Source of the DNA: Paenarthrobacter sp. DKR-5
GTDB taxonomy: Bacteria; Actinomycetota; Actinomycetes; Actinomycetales; Micrococcaceae
DNA: 64,000 nt
Assembly: GCF_018531425.1 (NCBI RefSeq)
Contig: NZ_JAHBOI010000002.1
Span: 496,001-560,000 of the forward strand
Direction of reading: 5' to 3'
Part shown: in pieces, positions 24,982 to 34,786 of the stretch
Layout: each line of letters begins with the position of its first letter
How positions within the stretch are numbered: position 1 is the first letter of the stretch
Position numbers and translations under genes: made by a program
The notes under the pieces: generated by a model
Told to the model about the DNA's origin: nothing
The model's database searches: none
The model's input: the letters and a program-made list of their open reading frames with translations, nothing else

Positions 24982-26508
24982 GTGGTGAAGCACAACGAGA
25001 TCTCGCTCAGCGCAGTATCCAAGGACATTAAGAGGGCACAATGCGACGCCTTGGTGGTCGGCGTGGGCCAGTCCGCCAACGGCCCGGTGCTGCTCGCGAA
25101 CCCGCTGAGCGCCAAGGCCGCGGAGGCTCTCTCGGATTCCCTGGGGCTGCTGGGCGTGACCGGCGCCGTCGACGAGGTCCGGCGCCTGCCCGGCCTGCCC
25201 GAGCTGAACACGAACGTGCTCGTCCTGACCGGCGTCGGCAAGGTCTCTTCGGCGACCGACCTGGCGGCGGAGACGCTGCGCCGCGCCGCCGGCTCCGCCG
25301 TGCGGCAGCTCTCGGGCATTTCCTCGGTCGCTATTGCGCTGCCGGCCCCCACCGTGGCGCAGGCCGCCGCGGTGGCTGAGGGCGCAGCCCTGGGTTCCTA
25401 CGCCTACACCGAACACCGCCGCGCCGACCCCGCCGCGGGCGCCCCGGTAGGCACCGTCGTCGTCTTCACGCCGGTCGCCGAGGACAAGTCCCTGCGGCCT
25501 GCCCTGGACCGGGCCGCCCTGCTGGGCAAGGCAGTGAACGCGACCCGCACGCTGGTGAACCAGCCGCCGAGCCACCTCTACCCGGAGTCGTTCGCCGACG
25601 CCGCGCGGGAGCTCGCAAAGGGTCTGCCGGTGAAGGTGACGGTGCTGGATGAAAAGCGGCTCGAGAAGGACGGTTACGGCGGCATCCTGGGTGTCGGCAA
25701 GGGCTCCAGCCGGCCACCGCGGCTGGTGAAGGTCGAATACGCCCCCGCCCGGGCCAAGCTGAAGCTGGCCTTTGTCGGCAAGGGCATCACCTTCGATTCC
25801 GGCGGTCTTTCGCTCAAGCCGGCCACCGGCATGACGACCATGAAATGCGACATGGCCGGCGCCGCGGTGATTCTCAACGCGCTGCTCGCCGTCGCCCAGC
25901 TCGGCCTGCCGGTCAAGCTGACCGCCTGGCTGTGCCTGGCGGAGAACATGCCCTCCGCCACTGCCTCTCGCCCCTCCGACGTGCTGACCATGTACGGGGG
26001 CCGCACCGTGGAGGTCCTGAACACCGACGCCGAGGGCCGTCTGGTCATGGCCGACGGCCTCGCCGCTGCCAGCGAGGAACAGCCCGACGCCATCCTCGAC
26101 GTCGCCACGCTGACCGGCGCGCAGATGATCGCCCTGGGCAACCGGGTGTCGGCGGTCATGGGCGACGAAGGCGTCAGTGCGGCCGTGAAGGCCGCCGCGG
26201 ACCGGGCGGGCGAGCTGTTCTGGCCCATGCCGCTGCCCGAGGAGCTGCGCGCCAGCCTCGACTCCCAGGTCGCGGACCTGGCCAACATCGGCGAGAAGTT
26301 CGGCGGCATGATGACCGCAGGTGTCTTCCTGAAGGAATTCGTCGGCAAGGGCAAGGACGGCGAGCAGATCCCGTGGGCGCACCTGGATATCGCCGGGCCG
26401 GCCTTCAACGAGGGCAGCCCCTACGGCTACACCCCGAAGCAGGGCACCGGCGTGGCAGTGCGCACCCTCGTCGCCTACGTGGAGGACGTTGTCGCCCGCG
26501 CTTCCTGA
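24982..26508 (+). CDS. pepA: leucyl aminopeptidase (M17 family)
   Basis: A 508-residue cytosolic zinc/manganese aminopeptidase that removes N-terminal residues from peptides. The signature NTDAEGRL is at residues 347-354, and the other metal and catalytic positions are in FVGKGITFDSGGLS and MKCDMAGAA. The N-terminal domain (about 1-165) is the usual variable part. The start is GTG 24982, with a second GTG directly after it; AAAGGA precedes it by about ten bases. A TAGGAT hexamer at 24886-24891 could be the -10 of its promoter. Length is normal for the family. Confidence 0.94.
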   Translation: MVKHNEISLSAVSKDIKRAQCDALVVGVGQSANGPVLLANPLSAKAAEALSDSLGLLGVTGAVDEVRRLPGLPELNTNVLVLTGVGKVSSATDLAAETLRRAAGSAVRQLSGISSVAIALPAPTVAQAAAVAEGAALGSYAYTEHRRADPAAGAPVGTVVVFTPVAEDKSLRPALDRAALLGKAVNATRTLVNQPPSHLYPESFADAARELAKGLPVKVTVLDEKRLEKDGYGGILGVGKGSSRPPRLVKVEYAPARAKLKLAFVGKGITFDSGGLSLKPATGMTTMKCDMAGAAVILNALLAVAQLGLPVKLTAWLCLAENMPSATASRPSDVLTMYGGRTVEVLNTDAEGRLVMADGLAAASEEQPDAILDVATLTGAQMIALGNRVSAVMGDEGVSAAVKAAADRAGELFWPMPLPEELRASLDSQVADLANIGEKFGGMMTAGVFLKEFVGKGKDGEQIPWAHLDIAGPAFNEGSPYGYTPKQGTGVAVRTLVAYVEDVVARAS

Positions 26509-26775
26509 GGGCTGCGTCACCGGCGCGCGTGAGGATGGCCACAAACGGCCGCCGCGCGCGCCGTTTCGGGTGGAGCATGGAAACCGTGGCGGATATGGTG
26601 AACCGTGACAGCTTTTGTGCCTGCTGCCCGGAAGGCCGCCGATCCGGCCGGAACCGGCGCAGGCCACAACTGCAAGGAAGCATCGTCCGGCGGCCGACAT
26701 TTGCCGCGGGAACGTGTTCATTGACCAGATGGCGCGCCAAAGGGCGCGTCACCCTACACGCGAGGGAGCGTTTAA

Positions 26776-28158
26776 GTGGCCGAATCGGCAGCTGCGCAAG
26801 AATTCGACATCCTGATCCTCGGCGGCGGCAGCGGCGGGTATGCCGCTGCCCTGCGGGCGGTGCAACTGGGCTTCAGTGTTGGCCTGGTGGAGAAGGGCAA
26901 GCTCGGGGGCACCTGCCTCCACAACGGCTGCATCCCCACCAAGGCGCTGCTGCACTCGGCCGAGGTCGCGGACCACGCCAAGGACGCAGCCAAGTACGGC
27001 GTCAACGTCGACTTCCAGTCGATCGACATGAAGGCTGTCAACGCCTACAAGGACGGCATCATCGCGGGCAAGTACCGCGGGCTGCAGGGCCTGATCAAGG
27101 CCAAGGGAATCACCGTGATCGAGGGCGAAGGCCGGCTGACGGGCCAGAGCACCATCGAGGTCAACGGGACCAGCTACACCGGCAAGAACATCGTCCTGGC
27201 CACCGGCTCGTACTCCCGCACGCTGCCGGGCCTGGAAATCGGCGGACGGGTCATCACCTCCGACCAGGCGCTGACGATGGACTACATCCCCAAGAGCGCC
27301 ATCATCCTCGGCGGCGGCGTCATCGGCGTTGAATTCGCCTCGGTGTGGAAGTCCTTCGGCGTGGACGTCACCATCGTCGAGGGCCTGCCCTCCCTCGTTC
27401 CGAACGAGGACGCGGCGATCGTGAAGAACCTCGAGCGCGCCTTCAAGAAGCGCGGCATCAACTTCAGCACGGGTGTCTTCTTCCAGGGCGTCGAGCAGAA
27501 CGACGACGGCGTCAAGGTCACCCTCGTCGACGGCAAGACCTTCGAAGCCGAGCTGCTGCTCGTCGCCGTCGGCCGCGGCCCGGTGACGGCGAACCTGGGC
27601 TACGAGGAAGCGGGCATCACCATCGACCGCGGCTTCGTGATCACCAACGAGCGCCTGCACACCGGCGTCGGCAACATCTACGCGGTCGGCGACATCGTCC
27701 CCGGGCTGCAGCTGGCGCACCGCGGGTACCAGCAGGGCATCTTCGTCGCCGAGGAGATCGCCGGCCTGAAGCCGGTGATCGTCGAGGACGTCAACATTCC
27801 CAAGGTCACCTACTGCGACCCCGAAATCGCGTCCGTCGGCCTGACCGAAAAGGCCGCCAAGGCCAAGTACGGCGACGACGCAGTGCAGACCCAGGAATAC
27901 AATCTGGCCGGCAACGGCAAGAGTTCGATCCTGGGCACCAGCGGCATCGTCAAGCTCGTCCGGGAAAAGGACGGCCCGGTTGTCGGCGTGCACATGATCG
28001 GCGCCCGGATGGGCGAGCAGGTCGGCGAGGCATCGCTGATCGTGAACTGGGAGGCGTACCCCGAGGACGTCGCCCAGCTCATCCACGCGCACCCGACCCA
28101 GAACGAAGCCCTCGGCGAGGCCCATCTGGCCCTCGCCGGCAAGCCGCTGCACGGCTAG
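26776..28158 (+). CDS. lpdA: dihydrolipoyl dehydrogenase (E3)
   Basis: A 460-residue flavoprotein disulphide reductase that re-oxidises dihydrolipoyl groups using NAD+. FAD-binding [13 protein letters not shown] is near residue 17, the redox-active disulphide is [13 protein letters not shown], the NAD motif is [14 protein letters not shown], and the C-terminal [13 protein letters not shown] holds the catalytic His-Glu pair. It serves the SucB-containing complex encoded next and possibly other 2-oxoacid complexes. The start is GTG 26776 with GAGGGAG upstream. The 267 bases before it contain no gene that I can support. A strong hairpin separates it from sucB. Confidence 0.95.
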   Translation: MAESAAAQEFDILILGGGSGGYAAALRAVQLGFSVGLVEKGKLGGTCLHNGCIPTKALLHSAEVADHAKDAAKYGVNVDFQSIDMKAVNAYKDGIIAGKYRGLQGLIKAKGITVIEGEGRLTGQSTIEVNGTSYTGKNIVLATGSYSRTLPGLEIGGRVITSDQALTMDYIPKSAIILGGGVIGVEFASVWKSFGVDVTIVEGLPSLVPNEDAAIVKNLERAFKKRGINFSTGVFFQGVEQNDDGVKVTLVDGKTFEAELLLVAVGRGPVTANLGYEEAGITIDRGFVITNERLHTGVGNIYAVGDIVPGLQLAHRGYQQGIFVAEEIAGLKPVIVEDVNIPKVTYCDPEIASVGLTEKAAKAKYGDDAVQTQEYNLAGNGKSSILGTSGIVKLVREKDGPVVGVHMIGARMGEQVGEASLIVNWEAYPEDVAQLIHAHPTQNEALGEAHLALAGKPLHG

Positions 28159-28167
28159 TCCCCCGCG

Positions 28168-28200
28168 TCCACCCGGCTCCGGCCCCCGGAGCCGGGTGGA
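28168..28200 (+). terminator. 15-bp hairpin between lpdA and sucB
   Basis: Arms at 28168-28182 and 28186-28200 pair perfectly around a CCC loop. It begins ten bases after the lpdA stop and is not followed by a T-run. It may terminate or attenuate transcription into sucB. Confidence 0.75.
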
Positions 28201-28271
28201 CTAAGCTCAAAACAGTTAACGAAGCCTTAGCCCGAGCTAAGCACCAGAATCAAAAGGAGAACGGGGACGAA

Positions 28272-30104
28272 ATGTCTGAATCCGTGAACTTGCCCGCCCT
28301 TGGTGAGAGCGTCACCGAGGGTACTGTCACTCGTTGGCTCAAGCAGGTTGGTGACCGGGTCGAAGTCGACGAGCCCTTGCTCGAAGTCTCGACCGACAAG
28401 GTCGACACGGAGATCCCGTCTCCGATTGCCGGCGTGATTGAAGAAATCCTCGTCGCCGAAGACGAGACCGCCGAGGTCGGCGCCCCGCTGGTGCGCATCG
28501 GCGACGGCTCCGGATCCGGCGCCCCCGCGGCCGAAGCTCCGGCTGCTGCCCCGGCGCAGGAAGAAGCCCCGGCAGCTCAGGCTCAGCCGGGCGGCTACGA
28601 AGAGCCCGCTCCCGCCGAAGAGGCTGCCCCGCAGGAGCAGGCGCCGGCTGCAGCACCGTCCGGCGAAGCAGCACCGTCCGGCGAGAGCCATGAAGTCACC
28701 CTTCCCGCACTGGGCGAATCCGTGACCGAGGGCACGGTCACCCGCTGGCTGAAGAGCGTCGGCGACTCCGTCGAGGTTGACGAGCCGCTGCTGGAGGTGT
28801 CCACGGACAAGGTCGACACCGAAATTCCGTCCCCCGTCGCCGGCACGCTGCAGGAAATCCGCGTCGCTGAAGACGAGACCGCCGAGGTCGGCTCGGTCCT
28901 CGCCGTGATCGGCTCGGGTGCTGCTCCGGCAGCCGCCGCGGCCCCGGCGCCGGCACCTGCCGCCGAGCCCGTTGCGGCAGCGCCCTCCGGTGACCGGGAA
29001 GCTCCCGTCGCCGCGCCGCCGGCTGAGGCACCGAAGGCTGAGGCACCGGCCGCCCCGGCCCCCCAGGCAGAGGCCCCGCAGGCTGAGGCACCGAAGGCTG
29101 AGGCACCGGCTGCGCCGGCTCCGGCCGCCGCGCAGACCGAAGCTGCCTCGTCCGAGTCCAGCTATGTAACCCCGCTCGTGCGCAAGCTGGCCAACCAGCA
29201 CGGCGTCGACCTCGCCGCCGTCACCGGCACCGGCGTCGGCGGACGCATCCGCAAGCAGGACGTGCTCGCGGCGGCTGAAGCCGCCAAGGCCCCCGCCGCC
29301 GCACCGGCTGCGCCCTCGGCTGCGCCCGCAGCCCAGGCGCCCGCTGCCCAGGCACCGGCAGCCGGAGCGGCAGCGTCCTCGCTGCGCGGGACCACGCAGA
29401 AGGCCCCGCGCATCCGCCAGGTGATTGCCCGCCGCATGCGCGAGTCGCTGGACGTCTCCACCCAGCTGACCCAGGTGCACGAGGTCGACATGACCAAGGT
29501 TGCCAAGCTGCGCGCCAAGGCGAAGAACTCGTTCCAGGCGCAGAACGGCGTCAAGCTGACCTTCCTGCCCTTCATCGCCAAGGCCGTGGCCGAGGCCCTG
29601 AAGCAGCACCCGAAGCTCAACGCCTCCTACGACGAGGACAAGCAGGAGATCACCTACTACAACGCCGAGCACCTGGCGATCGCTGTCGACACCGACAAGG
29701 GCCTGCTGGTGCCGGTCATCGCCGACGCCGGCAACCTCAACCTCGCGGGCATGGCAGCAAAGATCGCGGACGTTGCCGAGCGCACCCGCAACAACAAGAT
29801 CGGACCCGACGAACTCTCCGGCGGTACGTTCAGCATCACCAACATCGGCAGCGTCGGGGCCCTCTTCGACACGCCGATCATCAACCAGCCGCAGGTCGGC
29901 ATCCTCGGCACGGGCGCCATCGTCAAGCGCCCGGTGGTCGTCACCGATGAGAACGGCGACGACAGCATCGCGATCCGCTCGATGATGTACCTGTCGCTGA
30001 CCTACGACCACCGGCTGGTCGACGGCGCCGATGCGGGACGTTTCCTGCAGACCCTGAAGGCCCGGCTCGAAGCCGGCGCCTTCGAAGCGGACCTGGGGCT
30101 CTGA
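28272..30104 (+). CDS. sucB: 2-oxoacid dehydrogenase E2, actinobacterial SucB/DlaT type (two lipoyl domains)
   Basis: A 610-residue acyltransferase core. Two nearly identical lipoyl domains carry the lipoyl lysines Lys43 and Lys180 in the motif [12 protein letters not shown]. Ala/Pro-rich linkers with repeated [14 protein letters not shown] units separate them from an E3-binding domain ([20 protein letters not shown]) and a C-terminal catalytic domain whose active site is [10 protein letters not shown]. In actinobacteria this E2 can serve both pyruvate and 2-oxoglutarate dehydrogenase; which applies here is unclear. The frame is open far upstream through lpdA, but ATG 28272 is the true start, with AAAAGGAG upstream. 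LipA/LipB, encoded at 37-39 kb, supply the lipoyl group. Confidence 0.93.
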   Translation: MSESVNLPALGESVTEGTVTRWLKQVGDRVEVDEPLLEVSTDKVDTEIPSPIAGVIEEILVAEDETAEVGAPLVRIGDGSGSGAPAAEAPAAAPAQEEAPAAQAQPGGYEEPAPAEEAAPQEQAPAAAPSGEAAPSGESHEVTLPALGESVTEGTVTRWLKSVGDSVEVDEPLLEVSTDKVDTEIPSPVAGTLQEIRVAEDETAEVGSVLAVIGSGAAPAAAAAPAPAPAAEPVAAAPSGDREAPVAAPPAEAPKAEAPAAPAPQAEAPQAEAPKAEAPAAPAPAAAQTEAASSESSYVTPLVRKLANQHGVDLAAVTGTGVGGRIRKQDVLAAAEAAKAPAAAPAAPSAAPAAQAPAAQAPAAGAAASSLRGTTQKAPRIRQVIARRMRESLDVSTQLTQVHEVDMTKVAKLRAKAKNSFQAQNGVKLTFLPFIAKAVAEALKQHPKLNASYDEDKQEITYYNAEHLAIAVDTDKGLLVPVIADAGNLNLAGMAAKIADVAERTRNNKIGPDELSGGTFSITNIGSVGALFDTPIINQPQVGILGTGAIVKRPVVVTDENGDDSIAIRSMMYLSLTYDHRLVDGADAGRFLQTLKARLEAGAFEADLGL

Positions 30105-30124
30105 CCCGGGAAGCCGCAGCCCGA

Positions 30125-30160
30125 CGTCAGGGCGTCCACCGTCAGGTGGGCGCCCTGACG
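30125..30160 (+). terminator. hairpin terminator of sucB
   Basis: CGTCAGGGCG at 30125-30134 pairs with 30151-30160. CCACC/GGTGG inside extends the stem to about 16 pairs, including one G-U, around a GTCA loop. A CTTT follows. Confidence 0.75.
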
Positions 30161-30196
30161 CCTTTAAGGCCTCCGGATTTGCTGACAGCGTGTGGC

Positions 30197-30202
30197 TAAA
30201 CT
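30197..30202 (+). promoter_or_regulatory. putative -10 element (TAAACT) for the small membrane protein
   Basis: TAAACT ends six bases before the ATG at 30209. The intervening GGGGGT could also be a ribosome site, so leaderless status is less certain here. Confidence 0.45.
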
Positions 30203-30208
30203 GGGGGT

Positions 30209-30562
30209 ATGACTATCGTCTTCAACATCCTTCTCTTCCTCCACATCCTGGGCGCCTCAATGGTCGTCGGCATCTGGATTGCCAACATCCGCAAGCCCTT
30301 GGTGCACCGCCGGCAGTTCGACGGCGCGCTCGTGCAGGTCATCACCGGCGTCGCCATGATGGGTATCCTGCCGCTGCTGCCGGACGCTTCGCCGAACTAC
30401 GCCAAGCTGGGGATCAAGTTCGTGATCGGGCTCATCGTCGCCGTGGCCGCCTTCATCGCGGTGCGCAAGCAGAAGAAGGGTGAGACCGTGTCCGTCGGCC
30501 TGGCGCACGCCGTCGGCGGCCTGGGCCTGGTGAACGTCGCCATCGCCACCCTCTGGAGCTGA
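30209..30562 (+). CDS. small integral membrane protein of unknown function
   Basis: A 117-residue protein with about four hydrophobic segments (residues 3-24, 42-60, 68-85 and 95-115). The start MTIVFNILLFLHILGASMVV places a histidine in the first helix. Similar four-helix proteins are common in Arthrobacter relatives, but I cannot assign a named family or function. It lies between the sucB terminator and the osmC-like gene and has its own putative promoter, so it is probably transcribed alone or with osmC. Confidence 0.75.
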   Translation: MTIVFNILLFLHILGASMVVGIWIANIRKPLVHRRQFDGALVQVITGVAMMGILPLLPDASPNYAKLGIKFVIGLIVAVAAFIAVRKQKKGETVSVGLAHAVGGLGLVNVAIATLWS

Positions 30563-30695
30563 CCGTTCCGGTCCCCGCGGGGGCGGGCTGTCCGCATGGC
30601 GGCGGCCGCCGTGCGGGCGGGGAGGAAACTCCCTAGGATGAAGTGGAGGCTGCAGGGCCACCCTGTAGCGTCACCTTTCGATAAAAGGAGTTCAC

Positions 30696-31124
30696 GTGGC
30701 AACAACTCGCACAGCACACACTGTATGGAGCGGCAGCCTCGCCAGCGGCAGCGGCCAGACCACCTTGGACAGCTCCGGACTCGGCACCTTCGATGTGACC
30801 TGGAAGGCCCGGGCCGAGCAGGCCGAGGGCAAGACCAGTCCCGAGGAACTCATCGGCGCGGCGCATTCCGCCTGCTTCTCGATGGCGTTCAGCAACGCCT
30901 TGGGCCAGGAGGGCAAGACCCCGGAGCGCCTCGAGACCAAGGCTGACGTCACCTTCCAGCCGGGCGAGGGCATCACCGGCATCCATCTGACCCTGAACGC
31001 TACCGTCCCGGGCATCTCCGAGGAGGACTTCCAGCGCCTCGCCGAGGACGCCAAGAAGAACTGCCCGGTGTCCCAGGCGCTGGCCGGCACCACCATCACG
31101 CTCGAGGCGTCCCTGCAGGCCTGA
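30696..31124 (+). CDS. OsmC family peroxiredoxin
   Basis: A 142-residue thiol peroxidase of the OsmC/Ohr superfamily. The two active-site cysteines are Cys60 (AAHSACFSMAFS) and Cys123 (AKKNCPVSQAL). The N-terminal strand region TVWSGSLASGSG is closer to OsmC than to Ohr. OsmC reduces organic hydroperoxides and is often stress-induced. The gene starts with GTG 30696 with AAAAGGAG upstream at good spacing. A TAGGAT hexamer near 30634 could be the -10 of its promoter. A bidirectional hairpin follows. Confidence 0.92.
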   Translation: MATTRTAHTVWSGSLASGSGQTTLDSSGLGTFDVTWKARAEQAEGKTSPEELIGAAHSACFSMAFSNALGQEGKTPERLETKADVTFQPGEGITGIHLTLNATVPGISEEDFQRLAEDAKKNCPVSQALAGTTITLEASLQA

Positions 31125-31158
31125 CCCGCCCGGCAGCCCCCGGGCTGGCACACGAAAC

Positions 31159-31196
31159 GCGAAAGGCCCGCCCCCGGTCAGGGGCGGGCCTTTCGC
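31159..31196. terminator. bidirectional terminator between osmC-like and tricorn-like genes
   Basis: A perfect 16-bp stem (31159-31174 with 31181-31196) encloses a CGGTCA loop. It lies between two convergent genes, with AAA and TTT near the stem bases. Confidence 0.85.
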
Positions 31197-31208
31197 ATGC
31201 CTGGCTGC

Positions 31209-34200
31209 TCAGCCGGCCGTGCGCTTGGGCAGCGGCCCGGGCCGGCGCGACGGGTAGTCCGCGCGGGCCGGCGGCCGGTCGGTGGGCAGTTCCTTGAGCA
31301 TCTCCTTCAGGATGCCGACGCCGTACTCCAGCTGCGGGTCCTCCCCCGCCGCGTAAGCGTGCGGCGGGAAGGGCACCTCAATGTCCGGGTCGACGCCGTG
31401 GTTCTCCACTGCCCAGCCGACGCCGCCGGTGAACCAGGTCGCGTACCGCGGCTGGGTCACGGCCGTCCCGTCCGCGAGTTTGAAGCGCCCGTCGATCCCG
31501 ATCACGCCGCCCCAGGTGCGGGTTCCGACCACCGGGCCGATCCCGCGCAGCTTGGCCACCTGCGCGATGATGTCCCCGTCCGAGCCGGCGAATTCGTCGG
31601 TCAGCAGCACCACGGGACCGCGCGGCGCGTGCGCCGGGTAGGTGGTCGGCTCCTCGCCCCGCACGACGCTCCATGCGGTGACCTTGCGCCCGATCAGCTC
31701 GGCCACCAGCTGCGAGGTGTGGCCTCCGCGGTTGCGGCGAACGTCGATCACCAGTGCGTCTTTTGCCGTTTCCACGTCCAGGTCCCGGTGCAGCTGCGCC
31801 CAGCCGCGGGCCAGCATGTCCGGAACGTGCAGGTAGCCGAAGGTGTCGCCGGAGGCCTCGCGCACGGTGCGGCGGTTTGCCGCCACCCAGTCCTGGTAGC
31901 GCAGGCGCTCCTCGTCCTTGACCGGGACGACCGCGATGCGGCGCACTCTGCCCGCATCCTCGCCGCGGCCCTCGCCGTTGCGCACGGTGAGTTCGACCGT
32001 CTTGTCCGCGGCCGCCACGAGCAGGCTCTGCGGGCCCGCGGCGGGGATGTCCACCCCGTCGATCGCCAGCAGCACGTCCCCGGGCAGCACACCGGCGCCG
32101 GGGGCATTCAGGGGCGAGCGCGCCTGCGGGTCGGAGGACTCCCCAGGCAGCACCTTCACGACCTCCCAGCCCGACGCCGTGTGCCGGAAGTCCGCGCCGA
32201 GGCGTCCCTGCTTGCCGGCGCCCGGCTCGGAAACCGCGAACGGCGTGACGTAGGCGTGCGAGGTGCCGAGTTCGCCGTGCACCTCCCAGAGCAGGTCCAC
32301 CAGGTCATCATGCGAGCCGAGCCTGTCGACGAGCGGCCGGTAACGGTTGTACACGTCCTGCCAGTCCTGGCCGGCCATGTCTTCGGTCCAGTAGAAGTCG
32401 CGCTGCAGCCGCCAGGTCTCATCGAAGGCCTGCGCCCAGACGGCCAGCGGATCGAGGAGCACGCGGATCCGGCCCAGATCGACGCTGACGTTGTCGTTGG
32501 AGTCCTCCTCGACCTTGCCCGCTGTGGGCACCACGCGCACCTTGCCCTCATGCACCACCGCGATCCGCTTGCCGTCCCCGGCCGGCCGGTAGCTGGTAAG
32601 GGCCGGGACCAGGGTGCTCACGCTGCGCTTGGCGATGTCGAACCGTTCGAGCCGGCGGGCCTTCGGGCGGTCCGCGGAGGACGCCCGTCCGTCCCCGGTC
32701 ACGCCTTCCGGCTCCCCTGCCAGCCAGAGCAGCGCGCCCTTGACGGCGCTGAGCTTCTCGTAGGTGCCCTGCGGCACCGGCACGGGGATGAGGCGTTCGC
32801 CGATGTTCAGGGGCTCGACCACCAGCGGCTTTGGGCCGTCGAACAGCGCGTCCGGACCATCCCCGGCGTCGCCGGCCGAGAGGTCCTCCGGCTCGGAAGG
32901 AGCACCCGCGACGGAGGGGCCGAAGGGCGACGGCGTGTCGGAGGCGAGCGCGAGCAGGAACGGCTTGGTGGACGACGGGAAGCTCAGGTCGAACCGGAGC
33001 GTGTCGTAGACCGGGTCGAAGCTGCGCTCGGACAGGAACGCGATGAAGCGCCCGTCCGGCGTGAACGACGGGGCATGGTCGTGGAACCGGCCGTCGGTGA
33101 GGTCGATGATCTCCGGCTCCTCGGCCCGGACGTCGGCCAGCCGGAGCTTGCTGCGGCTGGCCTCTCCGGTCACCGGTTCCGCCCAGGCCAGCCAGGTGGA
33201 GTCCGGTGCGAAGGCGAGCTCGACGACTGCACCGTGGGTGGTCCGTGAAATGCGGCGGATGGACCGGGTCTCGACATCGACGACGAGCACGTCACCGTAT
33301 TCGGTGGCGACGGCGGCCAGCCGGCCGTCGGGGCTGGCGACGATCTCGCTGGCCCGGTCCACCCCGTCGTAGTCGATTCGGATCGTGTCCGCCGCGCCGT
33401 CGCCGCCCAGGGTGTCGCCGCCCTGGCTGTCGGCGCCGGTCTCCGGAGCGGTTGCGGCTGCCGGGTCCTGGCCGTCGAGCGGAACGCCCGCGTCGTCGCC
33501 CAGCGGCGCGCCTGCCGTGTCCCGGTTGACCCCGGTCGCGGATACCGGCCGGGGCAGGTCCGGGTCCATCCGGGGCTCGGCCGGAGGCTGCTCGGCGTCC
33601 AGCGAGCGCACCGACGCGGGCGTCACCGGCGCGGCAGCACTCTTGATGTAGATGGCCTCGACGCCGCCGTGGTCGGCCACATAGATCACCCGGTCCTCAC
33701 CGAGCGGACGCGGCAGCCGGGCCCGCACACCCGGCGCCGCCTCCAGGATCCGCGAGGGCCCGTCGCGGTGGGTCAGCCAGTGGACGGTTCCGTGGCTTTC
33801 AACGGCGCTGGCACGCCCGGTGCGGTCCGGGGCGACGCTGCCCAGGTGCTTGCCGACGTTCAGCGGCTTGGCCCGGCGCGCCGTCGAGGCCGAGGCGAGG
33901 TTGATCTCGAGCCGGCGCGGTTCGTCGTCGAGCCCGTCCAGCAGCCAGAGGGACCCTGCCGATTCAAAGACGACCCGGGTGCCGTCGGTCGACGCGTGCC
34001 GGACGTAGAAGTCCTCGTGGTCCGTGTGGCGCCGGAGGTCGCTGCCATCCGGCTTCACGGAATAGAGGTTCCCGTAGCCCTCGTGGTCCGAAAGGAAGGC
34101 GACGCGGCCGCCGATCCACATCGGGTCGCACAGGTTGCCCTCGAGTTCCGGCAGCAGCCGGCGGAACTCCCCGCCGCCGTCGATGTCGATCCACAGTTTG

Positions 34201-34715
34201 CCCGCGGTGCCGCCGCGGTACCGCTTCCACCAGGCCGGCTCGCGGGAGAGGACGCTGCCGACGACGACGGGCCGTTCGTCCCCGACCTCCGGGGCGAAGG
34301 CAACCGAATCCACCGGGCCATAGGGAAGTTCGCGGGCCGGAGAACCGTCCAGCGGTACGGCGTAGGCCCAGGTGTGCCGGCTTTCGGCGCGCTCGTGCGC
34401 GCTGGTGACGACGGCGTCGCCCGCCGCCGTAAAGCCCTTGACTTTGGTGCCGGCGTGCCCGAAGAACGTGAGCTGGCGGTAGTCGCCGCCGTCGACGAGC
34501 GCGGTCACAACCTCCGGCGCGGTGCCCTGCACGACGGTCCAGACGAGCCGGCTGCCGTCCGGGCTGAACCGCGGGTTCCGTGCAGGCAGCTGCATGGCCG
34601 ACACGCGCCAGGCGCGGCCGCCGGCCAGCTCCGCCACCCAGACATCGTCCTCGGCTACGAAAGTGACAAGGCCGCCATGGACGTGGGGGTACCGGAAATA
34701 GTTCGATGAGGTCAT
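31209..34715 (-). CDS. tricorn-like S41 family protease
   Basis: A 1168-residue protein with the tricorn layout: an N-terminal beta-propeller (about residues 30-360), a second propeller (about 450-740), a helical core, a PDZ domain near 870-930 and an S41 catalytic domain. The catalytic serine is Ser1045 in DEFAGSDGD and the histidine is His820 in ELGTSHAYV. No signal peptide is visible, so it should act in the cytosol on peptides released by larger proteases. An Asp/Gly/Pro/Ala-rich insert of about 80 residues lies between the propellers (about 365-450). The start is ATG 34715, six bases after TATGAT. Confidence 0.92.
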   Translation of the reverse strand: MTSSNYFRYPHVHGGLVTFVAEDDVWVAELAGGRAWRVSAMQLPARNPRFSPDGSRLVWTVVQGTAPEVVTALVDGGDYRQLTFFGHAGTKVKGFTAAGDAVVTSAHERAESRHTWAYAVPLDGSPARELPYGPVDSVAFAPEVGDERPVVVGSVLSREPAWWKRYRGGTAGKLWIDIDGGGEFRRLLPELEGNLCDPMWIGGRVAFLSDHEGYGNLYSVKPDGSDLRRHTDHEDFYVRHASTDGTRVVFESAGSLWLLDGLDDEPRRLEINLASASTARRAKPLNVGKHLGSVAPDRTGRASAVESHGTVHWLTHRDGPSRILEAAPGVRARLPRPLGEDRVIYVADHGGVEAIYIKSAAAPVTPASVRSLDAEQPPAEPRMDPDLPRPVSATGVNRDTAGAPLGDDAGVPLDGQDPAAATAPETGADSQGGDTLGGDGAADTIRIDYDGVDRASEIVASPDGRLAAVATEYGDVLVVDVETRSIRRISRTTHGAVVELAFAPDSTWLAWAEPVTGEASRSKLRLADVRAEEPEIIDLTDGRFHDHAPSFTPDGRFIAFLSERSFDPVYDTLRFDLSFPSSTKPFLLALASDTPSPFGPSVAGAPSEPEDLSAGDAGDGPDALFDGPKPLVVEPLNIGERLIPVPVPQGTYEKLSAVKGALLWLAGEPEGVTGDGRASSADRPKARRLERFDIAKRSVSTLVPALTSYRPAGDGKRIAVVHEGKVRVVPTAGKVEEDSNDNVSVDLGRIRVLLDPLAVWAQAFDETWRLQRDFYWTEDMAGQDWQDVYNRYRPLVDRLGSHDDLVDLLWEVHGELGTSHAYVTPFAVSEPGAGKQGRLGADFRHTASGWEVVKVLPGESSDPQARSPLNAPGAGVLPGDVLLAIDGVDIPAAGPQSLLVAAADKTVELTVRNGEGRGEDAGRVRRIAVVPVKDEERLRYQDWVAANRRTVREASGDTFGYLHVPDMLARGWAQLHRDLDVETAKDALVIDVRRNRGGHTSQLVAELIGRKVTAWSVVRGEEPTTYPAHAPRGPVVLLTDEFAGSDGDIIAQVAKLRGIGPVVGTRTWGGVIGIDGRFKLADGTAVTQPRYATWFTGGVGWAVENHGVDPDIEVPFPPHAYAAGEDPQLEYGVGILKEMLKELPTDRPPARADYPSRRPGPLPKRTAG

Positions 34716-34721
34716 TGTTCG

Positions 34722-34727
34722 ATCATA
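34722..34727 (-). promoter_or_regulatory. putative -10 element (TATGAT) for leaderless tricorn mRNA
   Basis: TATGAT on the minus strand ends six bases before ATG 34715, with no Shine-Dalgarno between. Confidence 0.55.
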
Positions 34728-34786
34728 GTCAGCGGGGCTGCCGCGCCCGGCGTTGGAAACGGCCCGGCGCCGTGGTGAGATGAAGC

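Noticed and set aside
27345-28271. Upstream extension of sucB through lpdA
   Set aside because: lpdA is a certain gene in another frame; the SucB family start is at 28272 with a ribosome site.
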